Below, piece by piece: positions 1-8,315 of a stretch of DNA of 64,000 bases. Position 1 is the first letter of the stretch; every line of letters starts with the position of its first letter. The stretch is from an uncultured Oscillospiraceae bacterium (GTDB taxonomy: Bacteria > Bacillota > Clostridia > Oscillospirales > Oscillospiraceae), in the NCBI GenBank assembly GCA_934569225.1, contig CAKTKC010000005.1, positions 71,851 to 135,850 on the forward strand, given 5' to 3'. The position numbers and the translations under genes are program-made. Under the pieces are notes generated by a model. The model searched no databases and was not told the DNA's origin. It worked only from the letters and a program-made list of their open reading frames with translations.

Positions 1-19
1 TACCGAGATCGACGAGTAA
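1..19 (+). CDS. 3' end of an upstream gene (partial)
   Basis: The window opens inside a plus-strand reading frame that reads Thr-Glu-Ile-Asp-Glu and stops at TAA 17-19. A strong terminator hairpin follows 24 bases later, which is what a gene end looks like. Five residues are too few to identify the product. Confidence 0.4.
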
Positions 20-42
20 TTTCCCGACAGACAATGAACTTG

Positions 43-74
43 AAAAGGCGTGACCTTCGGGTCACGCCTTTTTT
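43..74 (+). terminator. Rho-independent terminator
   Basis: Nine-base-pair stem GGCGTGACC / GGTCACGCC closed by a UUCG tetraloop, flanked by A4 and T6 runs. It ends the gene whose tail is at 1-19. Confidence 0.9.
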
Positions 75-79
75 GTATA

Positions 80-140
80 AAGAAAACCACACGTTAGATG
101 CGTGGTTCAGGAAAGCCTATGGCAGCGAGGGAAAATCCCT
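80..140. other. Two small hairpins, possible decayed mobile-element end
   Basis: An imperfect hairpin (AACCAC ... GTGGTT, 84-107) is followed by a short one around AGGGAAAATCCCT (129-141). Subterminal hairpins of this kind occur in IS200/IS605-type elements, but no transposase is present here, so that reading is only a guess. Confidence 0.2.
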
Positions 141-231
141 GTTTAAGATTATAAGTGCGGTCCACCAACTGCACAAAATAATCAAAACGGGGAGGCGCTC
201 ATATGAGCCTATCCAACCTGCATTTTACGTC

Positions 232-408
232 ATGTGTCCCATCCGTTCCATTGAGCCGGATAGCAGGTGGGGAAATAAGCAGCGGCGGGAATATGTGTTG
301 GACGCACCAGACAAGGCCAGCGGCAAGCGCGTGCAGCACATCCATATCAAGCGCGATGGACTGGGATTTATCTCTCTGAATGAGCTGATGAGAAAAGAAA
401 TGGCGTAA
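232..408 (+). pseudogene. Short hypothetical or gene remnant
   Basis: An open frame ends at TAA 406-408, and its last ~58 residues (from ATG 232) look protein-like, with a lysine/arginine-rich end containing HIHIKRDG. The frame stays open back to an ATG at 34, but that start lies inside the terminator stem and is not credible. No ribosome site precedes ATG 232. A good Shine-Dalgarno (GGGAGG, 190-195) does precede ATG 203, in a different frame that gives a low-quality 58-residue peptide. The mismatch between ribosome site and best frame suggests a frameshifted remnant. I do not recognise a family. Confidence 0.25.
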
Positions 409-421
409 CCGAAGTTACGCC
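402..421 (+). terminator. Hairpin overlapping a stop codon, weak terminator
   Basis: GGCGTAAC / GTTACGCC with a CGAA loop. There is no T-run directly after it, so termination is uncertain. Confidence 0.3.
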
Positions 422-469
422 GTCCCTTGAAAATACAAGGTTTTCACCTTTTTTGATTTTACTGTTTAC

Positions 470-498
470 GCTCCCCCAATATTGCCGGGGGCCTTTTT
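470..498 (+). terminator. Probable rho-independent terminator
   Basis: A C5/G5 stem (473-477 with 487-491) is followed by CCTTTTTG. It separates the 5' remnant region from the sugar-use island. The stretch 500-600 holds nothing else I can support. Confidence 0.5.
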
Positions 499-605
499 GA
501 TAAGCAAGACTTCCTTCTGCCATGTCGGTTTTCTGTTTGCCCCAAATGACTGGCTGAGATTAAAAATCTACAATAGGAAAGCAAAAAACGACAATGAAAC
601 TTGAT

Positions 606-634
606 TTGGAAATGCGGGGGTGTTGTGATATAAT
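606..634 (+). promoter_or_regulatory. Sigma-70 promoter of the first kinase gene
   Basis: TTGGAA (606-611), 17-base spacer, TATAAT (629-634). The predicted transcript start near 641 means an ATG at 641 would be leaderless. This supports the downstream start at 674. Confidence 0.7.
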
Positions 635-673
635 ACCTATATGATGGCGAATAAGGCAGGGGTGATTTGTGCA

Positions 674-2434
674 ATGACACGATTCCGCAACATTTCGATC
701 CAGAAAAAGATTCTGATATCCATGCTGGCCTTTACGCTGATCCCCATTCTGCTGGTTTCTTCTGTGGCGATTTCGATTACGTACAAAACCATGCGGGATC
801 AGCTGATTTATGACCACAGAATGAGCAGCGGCTGGCTTCAGAACCGATTGGCGGTGGAGAACAGCGATATGATGGATCGATTTTATGAATTCGAGGTGGA
901 CAAGGATGTAAAGGCGGACATCTTCCGCTGGTGTACGCAGGATGGAAGTCTGGATTACTCTGCCCGGTGGCGCATCATTACGGTTATGAATACGGTCATC
1001 AGCATGGACAGCAACATCAATTCCATCGAATTGTTCAATATGGCGGAAAATGAAGTGCTGATCGCGGAACGCTCCGGAGCAAGGGTCGATGAAAGCGGGG
1101 AGCGTCTGACACAGTGGGAACAGCGCGGGGATGCGTTGCAATCCAATCAGGCGTTTCTGCGCAGCGGAAATGAGATCCTGGCCTGCCATCAAATCCACCG
1201 GTTCGATGACAAACAGCCGATCGCCCTGGTGGTATTTCATCTGCGCCCCTATCACCTGGAGGGCATACTGGATGAAATAAAAACCGTTCCCGAAGAGACG
1301 ATCCTGGTGTTCAACGACCAGAATGAAGTGATGGTCGCAGACTACGGCACGGACTGGAACATGGATGCAGATGTGGTGGAGGGAATTCGCAGGGAGCTTG
1401 CGGAAGGAGATCGCAAGGAGGCTTCCTACGATGACCAGTTCTGGTTTTACCGGTCTGTCAGCGGCGGGAAAATGCAGATTCTCCTGACCATCCCCAATCA
1501 GACCATCGTGGACGCACTGTTCCCAACGGTGGCAAGCAGTATTTTTGTAGCGATCGTCGCTGTTCTGGCCAGCGTCGTCTGCTCTGTTGTGTACTCAAAA
1601 GCGATCAGCAGACCCATTCGGGATCTGTCCGAGGAAATGAAGACCATTACGCTAAACGAATACTCCGGCAGTACCCTGGAGAGCAGAGAAGACGAAATCG
1701 GTATTCTGCAGGACAGCTTCAACCATATGATCTCCCGGAATAAGGAGCTGATCGCCCAGCAGTATCAGGCAAAGCTGGAAAAACGGAATGCACAGCTTCG
1801 GGCATTGCAGGCGCAGATCAACCCGCACTTCATGTACAATACCCTTCAGGTCATCGGCGGCATGGCATTGGAGAAGGATGCGCCGGAGGTTTATTCCGTC
1901 ACGCTGGCGCTGAGTGATATCCTGCGCTATTCCCTGAATTTTTCCAAAGAAATGGTGTGCCTGGAAGAAGAGGTGGAATATCTGAAAAGCTATGTCATGA
2001 TCCAGAATGAGCGTTTTGGCGGAAAGGTTCAGCTGAAGCTGGAGCTGGAACCGGACACACGGAAATGCCTGATACCCAAACTGATCCTGCAGCCTCTGGC
2101 GGAAAACAGCTTTGAGCACGGCCTGCTGAACAAAGCCGGCGACTGGCTCCTGACGGTGGAAAGCCATATCACGCCGGAGGGAGACCTGCTGATCTGCATC
2201 AAAGACAACGGAATTGGATTTGATTCGGAGCGCCTTGCACAGATCCGAGAAAAGATCGAGCTGGATACCGTCAAGGCACTGAACTCCGGCTCCCATATCG
2301 GTCTGGCGAACGTCCACGCCAGGATCAAACTGCGGAGCGCAAAAGAAGGACATGGCGTATCGATCGACAGCAGTCCCGAAACGGGCACCACCGTCAGTGT
2401 GCGGATGCCGGCTCTGTACGAAGAGGGGAAATGA
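674..2434 (+). CDS. YesM-type sensor histidine kinase
   Basis: Membrane-bound kinase of 586 residues that should sense an extracellular glycan-related signal and phosphorylate the regulator encoded next. A hydrophobic segment lies at residues ~12-35, an extracellular sensing region extends to ~270, and a second membrane segment plus HAMP-like linker runs to ~345. The His_kinase motif QINPHFMYN follows, with phospho-acceptor His385. A C-terminal ATPase has an N-box-like LAENSFEHG and a G-box DNGIGFD. The start was moved to ATG 674 because the promoter -10 ends at 634 and a purine-rich GGGG lies upstream. The stop overlaps the regulator start (ATGA-type), so the two are translationally coupled. 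Confidence 0.93.
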   Translation: MTRFRNISIQKKILISMLAFTLIPILLVSSVAISITYKTMRDQLIYDHRMSSGWLQNRLAVENSDMMDRFYEFEVDKDVKADIFRWCTQDGSLDYSARWRIITVMNTVISMDSNINSIELFNMAENEVLIAERSGARVDESGERLTQWEQRGDALQSNQAFLRSGNEILACHQIHRFDDKQPIALVVFHLRPYHLEGILDEIKTVPEETILVFNDQNEVMVADYGTDWNMDADVVEGIRRELAEGDRKEASYDDQFWFYRSVSGGKMQILLTIPNQTIVDALFPTVASSIFVAIVAVLASVVCSVVYSKAISRPIRDLSEEMKTITLNEYSGSTLESREDEIGILQDSFNHMISRNKELIAQQYQAKLEKRNAQLRALQAQINPHFMYNTLQVIGGMALEKDAPEVYSVTLALSDILRYSLNFSKEMVCLEEEVEYLKSYVMIQNERFGGKVQLKLELEPDTRKCLIPKLILQPLAENSFEHGLLNKAGDWLLTVESHITPEGDLLICIKDNGIGFDSERLAQIREKIELDTVKALNSGSHIGLANVHARIKLRSAKEGHGVSIDSSPETGTTVSVRMPALYEEGK

Positions 2435-3552
2435 ACATGGCAAGAAAAGTAGTGATTATTGACGACGAGCCCTGGACCCGCGGCGTCATTATAAAGCTGG
2501 CACAATGGGACCGGCTTGGGCTGGAAGTGGTCGGTGAGGCTGCGGATGGGGAGACCGGGCTGGAACTGATCCGGAAGGTACTCCCGGACATCGTGATCAC
2601 AGACGTGCGGATGCCGCGAATCAGCGGCATTGAACTGGTGCAGACGCTTCGTGCGGAGGGGTTCCAGACGCCGATTCTGATCATCAGCGGCTATGATGAC
2701 TTTGCCTATGTCCGGAGCGCGCTGAAATTGGGCGTGACAGATTACCTCTTGAAGCCCATCAAGGCGCTGGAATTGAACCAGCAGCTGCAGCGGTGCATAG
2801 AAATCCTGAATCAGGAAGAAATAGTCAGACCGAAGGCGGTCATGGAGGCAGGCTTTTTTGCAGATGGGTGGGAGAGAGAATACTACGACATACGCAGCAA
2901 ACTGGAAACAGCTCTGAAAGTGGGAAACTATGAGATTGTCCGTCAGCAAATGGCACAGCTCTATAATGTGGCCAGTAAACATGAAGGAGAACAGCCTCCT
3001 ACCGCCGTTATGATCGGTATATATTATGCAATGCTGTTTGCGCTGCAAAAGCATATCGATTCTGTTGGTGCAAATAGAGAAGATGTGTTTGGCGCCAAGA
3101 GCCCGACGTTTGTATTCAGCCGGGATAATACGCTGAGGCAGATGATAGACTTTATTCAAGACCTCTACTGTAGTGTAATGCGCCATCTTGAAAAGCAACA
3201 GCAACAACGGAGCAGACTGGATATTGATGCGGTATGCAGATATATTCAGGGATGCTACATACATGGTGTAACGCTGGAGCAAACAGCAGATGAATTTCAT
3301 GTTACGAAGGAATACTTAAGCAAAGCGTTTAAGGCGGATCGGAAAGAGGGTTTCTCGGAATATGTAACCTCCCTCCGTATGAAACGAGCATATGAATTGA
3401 TCGTGGAATTTGATACGCCGCTGAAAGATGTAGGCGCCATGGTCGGATATTTTGATTTGGCACATTTTTACAAAACCTTTAAGAAACATTTTGGCAAAAC
3501 GCCGGGAGAGGTCCGTGAGAGTTTAAAAAAAGACAATACAACAACCCCTTAG
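2431..3552 (+). CDS. YesN-type response regulator, AraC DNA-binding output
   Basis: 373-residue regulator. The receiver domain (1-~120) has the acidic pocket Asp11/Asp12, phospho-acceptor Asp58 in ITDVRMP, and a conserved Lys in the DYLLKP segment. A ~130-residue linker leads to a C-terminal AraC-type double helix-turn-helix (~265-365, with the family-typical VGYFDLAHFYKTFKKHFGKTPGE). It overlaps the kinase by four bases. It is likely to activate the following binding-protein/permease/hydrolase genes, whose promoter has a good extended -10 but no -35, as expected for an activator-dependent site. An alternative start at ATG 2437 would lose two residues. Confidence 0.93.
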   Translation: MNMARKVVIIDDEPWTRGVIIKLAQWDRLGLEVVGEAADGETGLELIRKVLPDIVITDVRMPRISGIELVQTLRAEGFQTPILIISGYDDFAYVRSALKLGVTDYLLKPIKALELNQQLQRCIEILNQEEIVRPKAVMEAGFFADGWEREYYDIRSKLETALKVGNYEIVRQQMAQLYNVASKHEGEQPPTAVMIGIYYAMLFALQKHIDSVGANREDVFGAKSPTFVFSRDNTLRQMIDFIQDLYCSVMRHLEKQQQQRSRLDIDAVCRYIQGCYIHGVTLEQTADEFHVTKEYLSKAFKADRKEGFSEYVTSLRMKRAYELIVEFDTPLKDVGAMVGYFDLAHFYKTFKKHFGKTPGEVRESLKKDNTTTP

Positions 3553-3554
3553 GT

Positions 3555-3587
3555 GAAAATGCTATTTTCTTTCTCTTCTGCTATACT
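3555..3587 (+). promoter_or_regulatory. Extended -10 promoter with inverted repeat
   Basis: TG-C-TATACT (3579-3587) without a recognisable -35. The inverted repeat GAAAAT-GCT-ATTTTC (3555-3569) sits where a -35 would be, and is a candidate operator for the adjacent AraC-type regulator or a catabolite repressor. Confidence 0.5.
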
Positions 3588-3632
3588 GTCATTGTAGCAA
3601 ATCCACCAAACATATTATGAGGAGGAACAACA

Positions 3633-4943
3633 ATGAAGAAGTTATTGGCAATTATACTGGCTCTGTGCATGGTTTTTTCCATGGCTGCATGTGGCAGCAA
3701 GCAGGCCAGGAATCCGGAAACGACCGGCAGCGAGACAAAGCCCTCTGTCCAGAATTCCGGCGCTACCAATGAGGAACCCCGTGAAGCAGAACTGAACATC
3801 ATGATGAGCTTCCCCCAGTATATGGATCAGTGGGAAACGTATGTAAAGCAATTTGAAGAGAAGATGCTGGCCGAAGAGAACATTAAGGTCACCGTCAATC
3901 TGGAAATGCCCAGCTCCGATCAGTACGAGAGCATCCTGCAGGCACGTCTGAGCGGCGACGACGCGCCCGACCTGTACACCCTGCACTGCAACAATCTGGC
4001 TACCTACAACGACGCAGGTTACCTGTACGATCTGTCCGGCGAGGCGCTGGCGGATGTCATTTATGAGAATGTGAAGCAAACCGTTACCATCGACGGCAAG
4101 CTGCTGGCAGTTCCCATTGAGAGCCAAGCGTGGGGTGTCCTTTACAACAAGGCCATCTTTGAAGAGTGCAGCCTGAAGGCACCTGATACGCTGTCCGATC
4201 TGGAGAGCATCTGCGAAACCCTGAAGGCAAAGGGCTATACCCCCTTCATGCTGGCGTTCCAGGAGCAGTGGGTGCCCCAGCTGATGACCGGTCTGACTCT
4301 GGGTGACATCGTTTCCGGCAAGCTGAACGACTGGCTGGAGCGGATGTACAAGGATGAAGGCTCCTACGAAGAAGTCCGTGAGATCTTTGATGTCATCGAT
4401 CTGATCATGGCCAACGGTACCGACCGCGCCATGGAAGAGGGATCCGAGGCCGGCGCCGCCGACTTTGCCCTCGGCAATGCCGCCATGTTTGTTCAGGGCA
4501 CCTGGGCTTCCAATACCATTATGACCACCAATCCCGACATGAAGCTGGGCGTCTTTGCGCTGCCCATCAACGAAGATCCCAACTGCACCCGTGTCAACCT
4601 GTCCACCTCCACTACCCTGGCCGTGCATCCCGACAGCCAGGAGCTGGATCTGGCGCTGAAGTTTGCAAACTATGTGCTGGATGCCAAGGATTCTTCCGCG
4701 CTGTTCCAGTCCTGCTCCTTCAATCCTCTGGCGGATTGCCACGATTATGAGGCATATTCCTGGGTCGCCGACGCCTCGGCCTATGTTGCCGCCGGACGCG
4801 CCTATCAGGATCTGGTGCTCCCCTCCTCCGTTACCGATGAGCAGGGTCGTCTGCTGCAGGAGTACTATGTCGGCAGCGTGACTGTAGACGAAATCATTGA
4901 GCGGCTGGATGCTGCTTTCCGGGCTGCCAATGCGCTGAGCTGA
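3633..4943 (+). CDS. Extracellular sugar-binding lipoprotein of an ABC importer
   Basis: 436-residue family-1 solute-binding protein that should capture an oligosaccharide outside the cell. A lipoprotein signal peptide has lipobox MAAC with acylated Cys20, followed by a short Gly/Ser/Thr-rich linker. The mature part has the usual two-lobe pattern, including LNIMMSFPQ near the start and GNAAMFVQGTW at ~285. GAGGAGGA lies 6-8 bases before ATG 3633. A 25-bp terminator hairpin separates it from its permeases, typical where the binding protein is made in excess. Substrate not determinable; GH5/GH30 neighbours suggest a beta-linked glucan-type oligosaccharide. Confidence 0.92.
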   Translation: MKKLLAIILALCMVFSMAACGSKQARNPETTGSETKPSVQNSGATNEEPREAELNIMMSFPQYMDQWETYVKQFEEKMLAEENIKVTVNLEMPSSDQYESILQARLSGDDAPDLYTLHCNNLATYNDAGYLYDLSGEALADVIYENVKQTVTIDGKLLAVPIESQAWGVLYNKAIFEECSLKAPDTLSDLESICETLKAKGYTPFMLAFQEQWVPQLMTGLTLGDIVSGKLNDWLERMYKDEGSYEEVREIFDVIDLIMANGTDRAMEEGSEAGAADFALGNAAMFVQGTWASNTIMTTNPDMKLGVFALPINEDPNCTRVNLSTSTTLAVHPDSQELDLALKFANYVLDAKDSSALFQSCSFNPLADCHDYEAYSWVADASAYVAAGRAYQDLVLPSSVTDEQGRLLQEYYVGSVTVDEIIERLDAAFRAANALS

Positions 4944-4989
4944 ATTTATATGAAAGGAGGGCAGGGGTTCCTGCCCTCATCCGTGTGCC

Positions 4990-5045
4990 AAAAAGCCTCG
5001 CAGAGTCTGCCGCCTGCGGGCGGCAGACTCTGCGAGGCTTTTTTC
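4990..5045 (+). terminator. 25-bp perfect hairpin between binding protein and permease genes
   Basis: Arms 4990-5014 and 5019-5043 pair perfectly around a TGCG loop, A-run on the left and T-run on the right. Its position inside the operon suggests partial termination or 3'-end stabilisation of the binding-protein transcript. The stem reads in frame with the permease and produces a spurious N-terminal extension. Confidence 0.85.
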
Positions 5046-5066
5046 TTCCCATGGAGGCGTGGAACT

Positions 5067-5945
5067 ATGAAAAATACGCGAAAGCAGAATATCCGTTTGC
5101 TGCTGTTTTGCGCACCGGCGCTGGCAGTGTACATCCTCTTTAAGCTGTACCCTGCACTTTCCGGCGTTTTTTATTCCCTGACCAACTGGAACGGGCTGAA
5201 AAAAGAATACGATTTTGTCGGCCTTTCCAATTTTATCGAAATCCTGTCTGACAGATACTTCTGGAATTCCGTGTGGTTTACATTCCGGTATGTTATCGCC
5301 ATCGTCATTGTTTCCAATGTGGCGGCGCTGACGCTGGCAGTGGCCATCGAAAGCCGCCGCAGAGCCAAGGGCTTGTACCGCACCGTCTTCTATATGCCGA
5401 ATATGATCAGTATGGTCATCGGCGGCTATATGTGGATGTTTATTTTTACGAAGGTTCTCTATTATATGGCGGACAACTGGGGGTGGAAGTTCCTGGATCA
5501 TTCCTGGATCGGTGACCCCAAGTATTCCTTCATCGCCATCATGATCGTTGCAGCCTGGGGTGCGACAGGCTATCTGATGATCATCTACATGGCCGCATTG
5601 CAGGGCGTTCCCGCAAATCTGAAGGAGGCGGCATCCATAGATGGCGCGGATTCCTGGCAGAATTTCTGGAAAATTGTTTTCCCGCTGATCGGCCATGCGA
5701 TCACCATTTGCGTCTTCTGGGCATTGAATGCAGGCTTTCAGGTCTTTGATGTGATCTATACGCTCACCGGCGGCGGCCCCGGCAGGGCGACACAGTCCGT
5801 TGCCATCAATATTTATGAAGAGGCGTTCCGCGGGAACATCCGCTATGGATATGCCACCGCGAAATCGACGGTGCTGTTTATCATTGTTCTGGCCGTTACC
5901 GCCGTTCAGCTCAGAATCACCGGCAGAAAGGAGCAGGAGCTATGA
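5067..5945 (+). CDS. Sugar ABC transporter permease (MalF/UgpA type)
   Basis: 292-residue inner permease with about six membrane segments; the first covers residues ~10-32. The ATPase-docking EAA loop reads EAASIDGADSWQNFWKIVFP. The start is ATG 5067, preceded by GGAGGCG (5053-5059). Upstream in-frame ATGs would translate through the terminator stem and are rejected. The stop overlaps the next permease by four bases. No ATPase gene is nearby, so the importer probably borrows a shared MsmK/UgpC-type ATPase from elsewhere in the genome (inference). Confidence 0.93.
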   Translation: MKNTRKQNIRLLLFCAPALAVYILFKLYPALSGVFYSLTNWNGLKKEYDFVGLSNFIEILSDRYFWNSVWFTFRYVIAIVIVSNVAALTLAVAIESRRRAKGLYRTVFYMPNMISMVIGGYMWMFIFTKVLYYMADNWGWKFLDHSWIGDPKYSFIAIMIVAAWGATGYLMIIYMAALQGVPANLKEAASIDGADSWQNFWKIVFPLIGHAITICVFWALNAGFQVFDVIYTLTGGGPGRATQSVAINIYEEAFRGNIRYGYATAKSTVLFIIVLAVTAVQLRITGRKEQEL

Positions 5946-6772
5946 AAAAGAAGCGGCTCTGGTCTGATATTGTCATATACAGCCTGCTGACGATCGCTGC
6001 CCTGTACACCCTGTTCCCGCTTCTGATGGCGCTGATGAATTCGTTCAAATCCAATCGGGAGCTGCTGACGAATGTAATGAGCTGGCCTACGGAATGGAAT
6101 CTGGATAACTACATCCGGACATACGAAAAAATGCATTATGGCCGCAGCTTTGTCAACACGGCCATTCTGGCGGGACTAAGCGTGTCTCTGATAATCCTGT
6201 TCTCGGCGCTGGCCGGCTGGAAACTCTGCCGGACCAAAACGGGGCTGTCCCGTTTTCTGCTGAAGCTGTTCATTTTCTCCATGCTGATCCCGTTCAGCTC
6301 CATTATGATCCCGCTGTACAAAGTCACGCTGGCACTGGGTATCAAGAACTCCCTGCTGGGGCTGTCGTTTGTCTATGCCGGTCTGGGTGTCAGTATGGCA
6401 ATTTTTCTGTATCACGGATTTGTCAAAAGCATCCCGACAGAGATGGAGGAGGCCGCGGCCATCGACGGATGCGGTTCTGTGCAGACCTTCTTCCGGATTG
6501 TACTGCCCATGCTGAAGCCCATTACGGCAACCATTACAATCACAAACGTTCTATGGGTGTGGAATGACTTTCTGCTTCCCCTCATTGTCATTTCCGACAG
6601 CAAAAAATATACGCTGCTGTTATCGACGAATACCCTGTTCGGTCAGTACAGCAGCGACTGGACCGCAATTCTCAGCGCGCTGATTCTGGCGGCGCTGCCG
6701 GTGATTGGGTTCTATGCGATTTTCCAAAAGCAGATTTTGAAGGGCATCGCGGATGGTGCCGTGAAGGGGTGA
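5942..6772 (+). CDS. Sugar ABC transporter permease (MalG/UgpE type)
   Basis: 276-residue partner permease with six membrane segments and the EAA loop MEEAAAIDGCGSVQTFFRI. ATG overlaps the stop of the first permease (ATGA). The two permeases should form the heterodimeric channel for the lipoprotein encoded at 3633. A glycoside hydrolase begins four bases after its stop, so import and degradation are co-transcribed. Confidence 0.93.
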   Translation: MKKKRLWSDIVIYSLLTIAALYTLFPLLMALMNSFKSNRELLTNVMSWPTEWNLDNYIRTYEKMHYGRSFVNTAILAGLSVSLIILFSALAGWKLCRTKTGLSRFLLKLFIFSMLIPFSSIMIPLYKVTLALGIKNSLLGLSFVYAGLGVSMAIFLYHGFVKSIPTEMEEAAAIDGCGSVQTFFRIVLPMLKPITATITITNVLWVWNDFLLPLIVISDSKKYTLLLSTNTLFGQYSSDWTAILSALILAALPVIGFYAIFQKQILKGIADGAVKG

Positions 6773-6776
6773 GCCT

Positions 6777-8300
6777 ATGGAATTCTTACATACAAGCGAT
6801 GGCGTCTTATACTGCGGGAAGGATCCCGTTATCCTGCGGGGGATGGGTCTTGGCGGCTGGCTACTGCCGGAGGGCTATATGTGGAAATTCTACACCAAAT
6901 GCGACCGCCCCCGGCGTATGGAGAAACTGCTGCGTGAATTGTGCGGGGCGCGTTACGCGGAAGCCTTCTGGGAGCGGTATTATGACAGCTATATCACCGA
7001 GCGGGATATTGCATGGATCGCGGGGCAGGGACTGAACTCCGTGCGGCTTGCCATGAATGCCCGGCATTTGTTTGATATCGGGGAGCAGGATACGGTCAGA
7101 TTCCATACGGCATATCTGCGGCATGTGGACGACTGCCTGGCATGGTGTAAAAAATACGGGATATATCTGTTCCTGGATATGCACGGCGCGCCGGGGGGAC
7201 AGACGGGGCAAAACATTGACGACAGCGAATCGGATATCCCGGAGCTGTTTACAGACAGGCGAAATCAGGATATCCTTGTGGAGATGTGGCGTCTTCTGGC
7301 AATTCGCTATGGGAATGAGCCTGCCATCGGCGGCTATGACCTTCTGAATGAACCCATCCCCAACTGGAACCGCCGGTATAATCCTCAGCTGCTGCCGCTG
7401 TACCGCAGACTGACCCGTGCGATCCGGGACGTTGATGCCAGGCATATGATCATTCTCGAAGGCGCCCACTGGGCAACGGACTTCTCCGTCTTTGACGACT
7501 ATACGCCGGAGGAGGCTGCAGACAACATTGTCCTGGAATTTCATAAATATTGGAGCGACCCGGACGAGGAAAGTCTGGCCTCCTTTGTGGAGACAGCGAA
7601 ACGTCTGAATGTTCCCCTGTGGATGGGGGAAGGCGGCGAGAACAACCTGCAATGGTATACTTACGCCTTCCCGATGTATGAGCGCCTGGGAATCGGATGG
7701 TGCTTCTGGGCGTATAAAAAGATGGAAGTGCCCAATTCCCCGGTAACCTTTGGAATGCCGGAGGGATGGGATCGGATTACCGCCTATCTGGACGGCGGGG
7801 AACGGCCCGCGCCGGAGGCGGCTCAGGTGATCTTTGACCGGTTCCTCAACTGCATTTCCCATGGAGAATACCACCCGGAGATCATCCGCGCACTGACCCG
7901 CAGACCGCCGTTAGAGGTTCCTGCAGGGGCATATGATGTGGAACAGCTCCATAGTAAGCGTCGGGAAGGCGTTCATTTCCGGAGAAATGGCAGGGCCACA
8001 CTGCTCTTCGCGGACGGACACACCGGCGAAGCCGACTGGCGCAGATACGGCGGCGAGGCTCAGCCGGAGGATCAGAGGATCCTGCTGCGGCTTTCTGAGG
8101 GAGATCGGGTAGGCTACCGCCTGGAAAATCCGGAAAATCAAAAAATCCGGATCCATGTACGCAGCTATGGAGACGGAATACTGGACGTTCAGGATCTGAC
8201 GGCCGGACAGGGACTTGTCTGGATAACCTGCAAATCCGGGACGGCGGATGTGGAAAGCCTTCATATCCGTGCTGCCAATGACTCTGCGGAGACGATTTAA
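6777..8300 (+). CDS. GH5-family glycoside hydrolase
   Basis: 507-residue retaining glycosidase with a (beta/alpha)8 barrel over about residues 15-350 and a C-terminal beta-rich extension. The GH5 pattern is clear: LRGMGLGGWL at the start, conserved Arg in NSVRLAMN, DMHGAPGG, proton donor Glu192 in LLNEPI, EFHKYW, and nucleophile Glu285 in WMGEGG. There is no signal peptide, so it should act in the cytoplasm on imported oligosaccharides, probably beta-glucan-derived. It begins four bases after the permease stop. The exact GH5 subfamily cannot be decided by eye. Confidence 0.88.
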   Translation: MEFLHTSDGVLYCGKDPVILRGMGLGGWLLPEGYMWKFYTKCDRPRRMEKLLRELCGARYAEAFWERYYDSYITERDIAWIAGQGLNSVRLAMNARHLFDIGEQDTVRFHTAYLRHVDDCLAWCKKYGIYLFLDMHGAPGGQTGQNIDDSESDIPELFTDRRNQDILVEMWRLLAIRYGNEPAIGGYDLLNEPIPNWNRRYNPQLLPLYRRLTRAIRDVDARHMIILEGAHWATDFSVFDDYTPEEAADNIVLEFHKYWSDPDEESLASFVETAKRLNVPLWMGEGGENNLQWYTYAFPMYERLGIGWCFWAYKKMEVPNSPVTFGMPEGWDRITAYLDGGERPAPEAAQVIFDRFLNCISHGEYHPEIIRALTRRPPLEVPAGAYDVEQLHSKRREGVHFRRNGRATLLFADGHTGEADWRRYGGEAQPEDQRILLRLSEGDRVGYRLENPENQKIRIHVRSYGDGILDVQDLTAGQGLVWITCKSGTADVESLHIRAANDSAETI

Positions 8301-8315
8301 GTGAGGGAAAAGGCA

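Noticed and set aside
34..231. N-terminal extension of the small frame ending at 408
   Set aside because: Its ATG lies inside the terminator stem at 43-74 and has no ribosome site.
4950..5066. N-terminal extension of the first sugar permease
   Set aside because: It would translate through the 25-bp terminator hairpin; a good ribosome site and start exist at 5067.
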